Shown here: piece after piece, positions 55,406 through 64,000 of the stretch
How the letters are laid out: each line of letters begins with the position of its first letter
How positions within the stretch are numbered: position 1 is the stretch's first letter
DNA from: Triplophysa rosa
Taxonomy: Eukaryota > Chordata > Actinopteri > Cypriniformes > Nemacheilidae
Direction of reading: 5' to 3'
Assembly (NCBI RefSeq): GCF_024868665.1
Contig: NC_079890.1
Location: 4,440,005-4,504,004, forward strand
Length of the DNA stretch: 64,000 nucleotides
The notes under the pieces: model-generated
The model's input: the letters and a program-made list of their open reading frames with translations, nothing else
What the model was told of the DNA's origin: nothing
The model's database searches: none
Position numbers and translations under genes: made by a program

Positions 55406-57162
55406 TACATTTATGAAGCTCAACATCCCTAGTCCCCATTCGCTTTCACTGCTATGGTCGAGAGCAGCGTAAACCATCCATAACATTTCTCATCCCAGAA
55501 ATCAGAAATTCACACAGGTTTGGAATGACATGAGGGTAAGTTTGCTCGTTTCATTTGAATGTACATTTAAAAGGGCAACACATATTTAGGACCATGTGCC
55601 ATCGAAGCTTTTTACATTTTAGACTTTAGGCTACCGTTTTAAGCGCCCGTCTGCATCTCTTCAACAAAATAACAAAACAGAATCATTTAAAGTCACAGAA
55701 ACAACAACTAAACGACGCATGCTGCTTTCATGCGTGCATGGAAATACAGACGTGCTAAAAACACGCACGATGTCCTCGAAAGCGCGTCTATAAATTGAAA
55801 ACAACAGTCTAAGCTGAGCTATGACACACAGTGATCAAGCACATTAAGTTAAAACAGTCTTTCAGCAGATGAAGGTGATTATTTGTGATATTAAAATGTA
55901 TAACCACAGCATGAGCCTGCTGTGTTAGAATTGTAAAAGAAAATGTGTCTGTATTAAAGTACACTTACTAAAAAGATGCAGAGTAAACTAGAAACAAAAC
56001 GGCTAAAATGATGAACTGTTTGGATCTCTGATATTTATGAGAGATACCTACAGATTTTTGGCAATGTAGAGCTCTGGAATTGTATAATATATTTATTTAC
56101 TCTTTAACCAACTTATTTCTATTTTAGACATAGCTGTTGCTTCCCCTTTATTTGTAGATCGACCTAATGTTTCACATAATGGCATCGTGAGACATTAAAA
56201 TCATTCACAGTAGTATTACGTTTAACAATTTGTGGTTTTAACAAAAATATATGCCTTCTGTTTACTAATCCAAATACTGCAGTCATGGAGCTAAACAATT
56301 CATAAAAATCGAATTAAAAAATTGAATGACTCTTTTTTTTGTTCTAATTTTTAATAGGCCTGCCATTATAATATAAGAGGTAAACACCTCATTTTACCCC
56401 CATACTGTACTTTTGTTATAGATGGGTGTTCATATAATCCTTCATTTATAATGATATTTGCTTAAAACAGCTGTCATTTGATAAAAAAGGATGACTAACC
56501 GATAATATAATAAACTATCATTTCTATAATTAGGAAATATAAAAAGCAATTATAATCATCTACTTTAGGTAAGTGCATACCCTGGAATAATGCATGATAT
56601 ATCTAAAGAAGGCAAATATTGGCTTTCTATGTGGCAATCACACAAATTCAAAGATTATTTCAAAATTCAGACAATTCATCTGTTAATAAGTCTTTTTCTC
56701 CTTTTTAAAGGGAATGTACTGACCTCAGGTCTTCCCACACTACTAGCTATGGAGCAAATGTGGCTTAGTAGCTAAATGTGTTATCTTTTCTAGATTCGCA
56801 TCAGTTAGCCCAAGAAACAATGTACTTCTCTGTTTGTTGGTCCGACCAACTCCTTTAAACAAACTCTCTCTCGCTAACAGACATGAGACCACACAAGAGT
56901 AAACAAACGCAGAATGTGGACCCTTTCGCTTTACATTTGCAACTGTACTACTAGTCTTTCAGCGACTGTCTCTTTGTCCTTTCGTCCAAATTTTCCATAA
57001 TTGGTGTGCCTCCGTGGCTTGGGCAAAGCTGTAAAGCATCTTGGCGATCTGATTGGCTGCTTAGCTTCTGTACTGTGGGGGGTAAGTTGGGCGTGGTTTA
57101 GTGATGATGATGGGCATGATGAAGTGCCAGGGAATGTGGAGCAGAGGACCTGAACTTTGACC
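55406..57162 (-). other. Probable pea15 3' UTR
   Basis: Non-coding DNA directly downstream of the pea15 stop in its transcriptional direction. No gene, and no transposon that I recognise. Confidence 0.35.
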
Positions 57163-57504
57163 TCACGCTTTTTTGGGCGGAGGGGCCAGTTTGATAATCT
57201 CATCTTCTGACGGCTGGCGAATGATATCTAAATCACAGAGGAGAGAAGTGTTAAAAATATATATTATATTTATCACATACTGTATATATAAAAATACATA
57301 TTATATTTGTATCGAAATATTGAGGTTTTTAATGAATGGGATTCGTACCCTTGTATTTCTTCGCAGAGGGGATGCGTGTGAGTTTGGTTTCAATCTCATC
57401 GTCTTCAGAGATCTTCAGCACAGTCGTGCGGTACTCAATGACCCGGGTCAAGAGGTCAGGCCGCCGTGAGATCTCGAAGATGTGCTCGATGTAGGATAAG
57501 TTAT
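57163..57504 (-). CDS. pea15: PEA15 death-effector-domain phosphoprotein, last two coding exons
   Basis: Minus-strand exons 57504-57349 and 57227-57163 (stop 57163-57165), separated by a 121-bp intron with GT/AG ends and matching phase. They encode the second half of PEA15: the end of the death effector domain ([19 protein letters not shown]) and the tail, including both regulatory serine contexts (RIPSAKK and RQPSEDE, equal to Ser104 and Ser116 of the mammalian protein) and the ending [11 protein letters not shown]15 is a small cytosolic adaptor that binds ERK1/2 and keeps it out of the nucleus, and binds FADD/caspase-8 to limit apoptosis. Substitutions relative to the human protein as I recall it are conservative. 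The N-terminal exons are not found up to 64000 and presumably lie beyond. Orientation is convergent with the TRIM gene. Confidence 0.95.
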
Positions 57505-57844
57505 CTGCGCATGACACACGATCACAGAGAACACCAAGAAACAAAAGAGTAAATGCTGTCAAGCTGTACATGCAGGTACTTGCGAGGATACTGAAAACTG
57601 CAAATGTTAAAAACGCCATTTCCACCCAAGGTTTGCCTCTCACAGCTCATCTTAATAACTCCACTTTGTACATGGAATTAAAAACATCCATACAATAATA
57701 ATAAAATGAATGTAGTTAATAATACAAATAATAATAATAATAATAATAGGAATAATCATTTGTCTTGTTTATTTTATCAAGTTCAAATATAATGTTTTTT
57801 TCCCAAAAAATGTTAGATAGAACCTTATGATTTCAGGGCGACAA

Positions 57845-58279
57845 TTTGCTGAGAAAAGCCTTTATTGTTTGGCTTTTATATTATACTTTTTATTTATATT
57901 ATTATATTATTGTTTTAAATTTATTATGATATAATAAATATCATCAACATTTGCTGAGAAAAGCCTTTATTGTTTGGCTTTTATATTATCATTTTTTTAT
58001 ATTATTTTATTATTGTGGTAAATTTATTATGATATATAAATATAATCAACATTTGCTGACAAAAGCCTTTATTGTTTGGCTTTTATATTATAAATTTTTT
58101 ATTTATATTATTTTATTATTGTGGTAAATTTATTATGATATATAAATATCATCAACATTTGCTGAGAAAAGCCTTTATTGTTTGGCTTTTATATTATAAT
58201 TTTTTTATTTATATTATTTTATTATTGCGGTAAATTTATTATGATATAATAAATATCATCAATATTTGCTGAGAAAAGA
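57845..58279. repeat. ~105-bp minisatellite in pea15 intron
   Basis: TTTGCTGAGAAAAGCC recurs at 57845, 57950, 58052, 58158 and 58265 (spacings 105, 102, 106, 107). Units are AT-rich and include AAGCCTTTATTGTTTGGCTT, itself a short inverted repeat. Confidence 0.9.
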
Positions 58280-58287
58280 GTCTTTTG

Positions 58288-59354
58288 CAGTGGTTGTCAA
58301 CTCTGGCCCGCGAGATCCATTTTCCTGTCGAGTTTAGTACCAACCCTAATAAAAACACACCGGAACAAGCTAATCGAAGTCTTCAAAAATAGGCACAGAG
58401 TATCACATTAAAGTACTGCGAGAGCGATTCAAAAGCATACGGAGCAGTACGCACTTGAATCGCTGTCACGGCACTTTCTTGTCTTACACCGACAGATTTG
58501 CGCAGCGCCGCATTAAGTTAAACGTGTCTATACTAGGGTTGTCACGGTACCATAAACATGTCTTACGATACTATACCAGCTGAAGTATCTCGATTCCAAG
58601 TAGTATCACGATGCTGTGCCATGTTCATAATTCAAATCTATACAAAAAACACAGATTTAGATGAAACATTTTGTATTTACTATATTATACTATTAAGTAT
58701 TTACTGTATTTACTATATAATACTATGTATAATACTTTGCACCAGAATATTTTTTGTATTAACTGTGGTAATTGGATAAATTGTAGCAAATACTGTAGTA
58801 TACTTAAATATTCCCTATGGTAAGACTCAAAAACACTAGTGTCTGAGTTTTAGTAGTTTACTGTAGTAAATACTAAAGTACACTAGATCATTTTTCACAT
58901 GGGAACTAATTCAAATGTGGGACAAATTTCATTCATACAACAGTCTTTATAAAGGGAAATATTAGGCTTACTTTAAATGCAGAACTAAGACGGCCAATTG
59001 TCCACCGAGTTAGTGAATCATTTAACCAACTCGTTCAAAACGCTAATTTGAATCATTATCTCGTCGGAGTCATTCAAAACACACATTCATTTAGGAGATA
59101 AACACCGCAAAAAGGCAGATGTAAGTGTTCAAATGAATATTAATGCGCATATGCAACATTACCTATGGTACTACGATACTACCGTTTCAAAAATAGAGAG
59201 GCATCGCGGGTATTTTGAAGCTTTAGCATCCGTAGCACCGGTACACCGTGCAACCATAGTCTATACTGAAGACCTTGATTAGCTTGTCCAGGTGTTTTAT
59301 TAGAGTTAGACTAAACTCGAGAGTAAAATGGATCTCGCGGGCCAGAGAACTATG
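58288..59354. mobile_element. hAT-like element with CAGTGGTTGTCAAC left end, interrupted
   Basis: The left end contains CTCTGGCCCGCGAGATCCAT and the right end its complement ATGGATCTCGCGGGCCAGAG. The subterminal GTACCAACCCTAATAAAA is also mirrored. The interior is interrupted by the element at 58534-59258. No convincing outer target duplication. Confidence 0.75.
58534..59258. mobile_element. 725-bp hAT element nested in another hAT element
   Basis: Ends TAGGGTTGTCACGGTACC / GGTACACCGTGCAACCATA. Flanked by a perfect 8-bp duplication, GTCTATAC (58526-58533 and 59259-59266). The interior is AT-rich with no transposase. Confidence 0.9.
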
Positions 59355-59567
59355 GAAGCATATTGGTAGCAATTATCAAATTGAAATGCAATTTGCAAAA
59401 TGGCAATGCAGTATGTAAAATGACAATGCATTTATGTCTTTAAATATACATTTAAGATAACACATGTGCAACATTAGGTGCAACATGAAAATTCAATAAC
59501 ACAATTGACATTTGTCCGTTCCTACACTACTTTTAATATGTATTTTGAAATGCATATTTTAACGCTC

Positions 59568-59954
59568 TGTGGCAAGGGGGGCGTGGTTTAGCGAAGCCTG
59601 CAGCGGGAGAGAGAGTGGGGAGACGAACGGGGAGTGAGTGGCGCTCGCACAAATAACGAACACCTGTGCCTCATTCCAGTAACTGGCGTGGGGAGGCTTG
59701 AAAGCCAGCGAGGCAGAGACAACGGGGAGTGAGACCGGAGCTGACGGCTGATGTGTGCGGAGTCTGGACGAGAGAGCGACGGACTCTAGGAGAAAGGCTC
59801 GAGAACCCGAAGAGACTTCTTATTGTTTAAAGTTAACAGTGTTGGTGTGTGCGCGTACAGCGCTGGTGTTACGAAAGAGAAATAAAACGTTTAAGTCGTC
59901 AGCTCTACCCCGATTCCAGCCTCTTCCTTCCTGTTCCCACGAACTCTTGTTACA
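59568..59954 (+). repeat. Solo LTR, 387 bp
   Basis: Begins TGTGGCAAGG, ends CTTGTTACA, contains AATAAA at 59881-59886, and is flanked by perfect CGCTC duplications (59563-59567 and 59955-59959). GC-rich U3. The short open frame over it is not a gene. It would arise by recombination between two LTRs. Confidence 0.88.
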
Positions 59955-59959
59955 CGCTC

Positions 59960-60428
59960 TTTAAGTTGCAAAATTCAATTAAAATGTATTCCCCGGATTG
60001 AGTATATGTGTTTAAGATAGCCAAGCAAAACTGTTGCAAAATGATCATTCAAATGTTATTTTCCCTAAATGCATTAACATTCACGGGTTGAACATTTTGG
60101 ATTGCATTTTCATTACACAGCGTGCCGAGTGTTGCAAAATTCAATGTGGACTTGAGAATGCATTTCGAGCTGGCCACGCCCCCTCCCCGATACAGCGTCA
60201 TTGCGTGAAGGCGGAGCCAGGTGTACATGCGTTGAAGTGAGGCTGCAGACAGAGCTGATAAAAGCAATAAATCGCATGCACACGAATTAGAGCACAAAGA
60301 CAGAAATGGCTTAAGTGTTTCTTAAGATTATTAGGTGTCTGTAGACGATAGAACTAGTAGCTACATTGTTAGAACATCTCGCANAACACGGATGGGTCGT
60401 GTTTGGGCTGTACAGTCTCACAAAACGA
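59960..60428. other. No recognisable gene; one N
   Basis: Intronic sequence of pea15 or intergenic. N at 60384. Nothing identifiable. Confidence 0.4.
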
Positions 60429-60620
60429 CAGTGGTGTAAAGTATTGGAGTAAATGTACTTAGTTACTTTACTTAAGTATCTTTTTGGCTACTTTGTAGTT
60501 GTACTGAGTATTAAAGATATTAGCAACTTTTACTCTCTACTTAACTACATTTTTGAACAAGTATATGTACTCTTTACTCCACTACATTTGTAATGACTAA
60601 TGCAATTACACATTACATTT
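60429..60620 (+). mobile_element. hAT-like left terminus (CAGTGGTGTAAAGTA type)
   Basis: CAGTGGTGTAAAGTATTGG followed by GTACTTAGTTACTTTACTT and related motifs. No matching right end within the window. Confidence 0.6.
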
Positions 60621-60774
60621 TGCATGCCACCTATCTTATAATTAATATTGCCATTTACAGGGCAATGAAGGTACTACAATCTTGTGGATTTTGCCTTAAC
60701 TTACAAAAACTTGTCAACATGGCTTCTTTATATGAATATGAGTGCAGTATCAGGTAGATGTCAATCGCTGGCGG

Positions 60775-60860
60775 TTTATACACGGTTAGCCCTTACCCGC
60801 TATTTCTACAGTAATATATTGGCAACACTGTTGCCAGCTAGTTACTGTAGGTCACACATC
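60775..60860. repeat. Palindromic short repeat, copy 1
   Basis: Contains CTACAGTAATATATTGGCAA and TAGTTACTGTAGG around GGCAACACTGTTGCC, so it folds on itself. The reverse complement recurs at 63613-63700. Confidence 0.65.
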
Positions 60861-61198
60861 TACAAAAGCTCTTATTTTTAAAACTAACTCTTCCTAAATG
60901 TGCTCTAAACATGTTTGCTCAAAATTTGACCATGTGGTGGGACTATTGCCATGAAGTGATGTAAACCAGTAAAAAGAATGTATAGTATTTCAATTTTCAA
61001 AAGTGCTCTCACACTATATAGACAAAATATTAACCTATAGAATGAGTCGGACACAGAGAAATGAACAATTCACATATGAATCTCAACAATGGTGACAATC
61101 AACTGAACAGCTTCATGCTGCAATGCATGCTGGGTACATAGTACAAAACTCATTCATGATTGTTTGTCACCATTGATGAGGTTTGTATGTCAAGTGTC

Positions 61199-62848
61199 CA
61201 GAGGTGGACAGTAACGAAGTAAATTTGCCTGAGTACTGTACTTAAGTACACTTTTTGAGTATCTGTACTTTACTTGAGTATTATTTTTTCTGAGTACTTG
61301 TACTTTAACTTGACTACATTTGAAAGACAAATATCATACTTTTTACTCCACTACATTTATAAAAAGGTCCAAAAGTAGAAAATGGTTTCTATGCAGCGGG
61401 GTTTCCTGTGTGCCAATTTATCTGGCTTGCGATCTGCCAGGACCTTTTACTGTTGCCAAGTATTTCAGTTTTTCTAAGCTCGCGGTTTTCCGGCAAGCTT
61501 TGAATGGCCATTTGGCAGATTTTTTTAACGCAAATCTGGCAACTCTGGGATCTTCCCCGCTAAACTAATGTAAACGTAGCGCTGCTACATCGTTGATAGC
61601 GCTCTGAAAAGGCAAATAGAACATTAAAAGAGAAAAAGGCACATGTTAAAGTGTGGTGTAATCATCTGTGGGTTACGATCAGTCAAAGATCGTTGAAACA
61701 TTGTCATGAAAATGATCGGCATAACGGCTAAACGGTAAATAAGCATCACATACACCTTGAGCTACACGTGCGTGTTAACTTCTGATCTGCTGCTATATCA
61801 TTAAAGCGATTTGGAAAATGAATGATGTTTTTACTGAAGTAACTATAGTTGAAGTATTCCTGTTGAAATAAAAACAATAGAACCCTGCCCAAAATACAAC
61901 ATAAAATGTAATGGATTTAATGGTTATAATGGGAATTGTACTATGGATACTTGTTGTCTACTTGTATGTGATGGATTCTATTGTGGGATGGTAAATCCTA
62001 TTGGAATAAAACCCAAAACACACTACAAAGAGGAATTTAATTTAAAAATCTCATTCTAATTAAAAAATTCATTGTTTTTTTCAGCAGGGATGGTATTTGC
62101 ATTAAAACCACAGTATCCACAAATTTACCATTTTCTAAATATAGGAACCATACTCCAATTAATAATCTTTAGTAAAACCACAGCAACTAAACATACCATA
62201 GTTTCATTATATTCATTATTATACTAGCTATAGTTTATGTTTGTAGTTAAATTATGGTAATAAGTCCAACAAACACATGGCTTCTACACTTTACTATTTA
62301 CAAGAACCTTACTACTTACTGGTAAATTGCTGCTAAAACTGGTAAAGGGAATATACAAAATAAAAGAACACTGCTCATAAATACATATAGGCCTAGGGGG
62401 CTAATGAGGATAATTAGGCTAAATGATCATACAGGATTATATCTAAACTAAACATATTGTGCTAAACATATAAAGCTCTTAAAGGAGTTGCTCACTGCAA
62501 AATTTGCCCCCATTGACTTTCCATAGTAGGAATAAAAACTACTATGGGAAGTCAATGGGGGCAAATTTTGAAGTGAACTACTCCTTTAATACCACTGATT
62601 CTGTGAGCTACTCGGTGTATTCAGTAGGGTGCTTCAGAGGCATAAGGTATACGACAATAAAACAATGCACAACTGACATAAAGGAAATTTACTTTTAATA
62701 CTTGAGTACTTTTAAAAGCACGTACTTCTGTACTTTTACTCAAGTAAGAATCTGTCTTTACAACTTTTACTTGTAGTGGAGTAATATTTGACCAGTAGTA
62801 TCTGTACTTTCACTCAAGTAAGGAAGTTGTGTACTTCGTCCACCTCTG
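61199..62848 (+). mobile_element. Complete CAGAGGTGG-type hAT-like element without the nested insertions
   Basis: Starts CAGAGGTGGACAGTAACGAA and ends CGTCCACCTCTG, 1650 bp. It holds the TTAA palindrome (62479-62589) but lacks the fold-back (empty target CATACTCC 62149-62156) and the retrovirus (empty target TAGG 62625-62628). Flanks CAAGTGTC and CAATCTAA do not form a clear duplication. No transposase. Confidence 0.85.
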
Positions 62849-63172
62849 CAATCTAACTGTGTCTCAATTGCAAAGAAAGATTTTCTGACAGAGATCTTTC
62901 CATTATAACATGTAATCACTTTACCAAACATATCTTAATAAATCTTAAATGCTATATTATTATTATTTAATGATTGAATTCTTTCAGATGTATCTTCAGT
63001 TACTAAGCAAACATAAAGTTGCGGTTCCTGTAAAGTCCCTTTCAGTGTTATTGTATAAGTGTACATTTTAAAGCTACAAGAAAGTCAAAGAGTCCAACCA
63101 AAGCAAACACTGATCCCATAATGGTGACTTAAAACATAATTGAACCACTATGAACTAGAGTTAAATCTCAAT

Positions 63173-63402
63173 GGCTGGTTTCCCGGAGGTTTTAGCCTAA
63201 TCCAGACTACTTTAAAATGAGTGGCATCTTGATCGAAAACAACTTGCACTTGATATCTTAAAATATATCAGTGCGATTGTTTTGTCTCAAGATGCACACT
63301 GTAATGTTTGTTTGTAAAGCATGTTTTTAAAAACGCCTTAAATATCCTAATTTAACTAAGCCTAGTCCTGGTTTAGGCTAACCCTGTCCGGGAAACCGCC
63401 CC
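63173..63402. mobile_element. MITE with GGTTTCCCGG ends
   Basis: GGCTGGTTTCCCGGAGG at the left and GTCCGGGAAACCGCCCC at the right are inverted. CCTAATCCAGACTA and TAGTCCTGGTTTAGGCTAA mirror each other just inside. A common fish non-autonomous element. Confidence 0.7.
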
Positions 63403-63612
63403 AAAAATCTTACACAGATGACAGAAATAAAGTGAAAGTGGTGTCTGTAATAAGTGAAGATGTTATATGATGTTTGTGTTTAATTCTCCTCTGTGAATCT
63501 TGACAGATTTATTGTGTTCATCTGTTATTTACACTTGTTCATCTAAGACTGTGTGACTTAAGTGCGTTAATAGATTCTTTAATAATGTATCTTCAAACAG
63601 CCATTGCAGTAG

Positions 63613-63700
63613 TTTACTGTAAAACACCTACAGTAACTAGCGGCAACAGTGTTGCCAATATATTACTGTAGAAATGGCAGGTAAGGGCTAACAGTGTATG
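63613..63700. repeat. Palindromic short repeat, copy 2 (inverted)
   Basis: Reverse complement of 60775-60860, centred on GGCAACAGTGTTGCC. The two lie 2.8 kb apart in opposite orientation. Confidence 0.65.
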
Positions 63701-64000
63701 TGAAATGAGGACATGACTGCAGCTGGCGATGAGGCCCAAACCAGCATGTCCAGTGCAAAAAGGCTTTGACTTTTTAATTCTACTTAACATTATTTTATTT
63801 ATCTGTTATATTGAAGAGACCTTTTTGAAGGACTTTGGTTTACTTATGAGCACTTGAGCTTAAATGAGACTTGGGTGTTTGTAATAGATGTAGGTTATGG
63901 TGTCGACCATGATTTGTTGCATTTTGAGGTGTTCAGTCTTATTATGATTTAAGAAAATAAATGCGATTGCTCTCCTCACAAATCAACTGTTTCTAGTTTT

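Overview
The window is nuclear DNA of a teleost fish, most likely a cyprinid or close relative. The evidence is a glutamine-rich fish-type ZP3 egg-envelope gene, split spliceosomal genes (a TRIM RING protein, a C2H2 zinc-finger protein and PEA15), and a dense load of fish-type transposons: hAT, TTAA-target and Tc1/mariner DNA elements, DIRS, Ty3/gypsy, L2-like LINEs and tRNA-derived SINEs. Most open reading frames are shadows or transposon debris. Three single Ns (4971, 13391, 60384) mark assembly joins or ambiguities.

Layout. 1-20393 is a rearranged tandem duplication of one unit: zp3, then a CAGAGGTGG-type hAT element that carries a fold-back element, a small TTAA element and an endogenous retrovirus, then a spacer with a GGCTGCATCCGAAATGG-type element. 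Three partial or complete copies are visible: a tail at 1-1743 with an inversion, a gapped copy at 1744-6795, and a full-length copy at 6796-20393. Two zp3 copies are present and both are damaged. One keeps only exons 6-8. The other has all eight exons with a cluster of frameshifts. 20446-22599 is a second fold-back element with 0.5-kb arms, sitting in the 3' end of a gypsy-like element that holds 78-bp in-frame repeats. 25.6-27.0 kb is a ~297-bp satellite, followed by DIRS (27.0-28.3 kb), LINE (28.9-30.1 kb) and SINE debris.

30.7-35.45 kb is a three-exon C2H2 zinc-finger gene on the minus strand. 35.8-43.9 kb is repeat-rich: SINEs, gypsy pol and LTR, L2-like LINE 3' ends, and at 40624-41029 a complete 406-bp miniature LTR element whose LTRs carry tRNA-like A and B boxes. 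44.0-50.9 kb is a plus-strand TRIM gene (RING, two B-boxes, coiled coil, acidic tail, no SPRY). Its first coding intron holds a Tc1/mariner element that itself contains an L2-like LINE. 57163-57504 holds the last two coding exons of pea15 on the minus strand, tail-to-tail with the TRIM gene. The rest of pea15 lies beyond 64000, so 57.5-64 kb reads as its large intron, full of nested elements.

The intact host genes do not form a pathway. The main interest is transposon architecture. Target-site duplications, and one unfilled copy of the hAT element at 61199-62848, let the order of nested insertions be read directly. All calls were made by eye, without database searches. Splice sites are inferred from GT/AG, frame and protein continuity.
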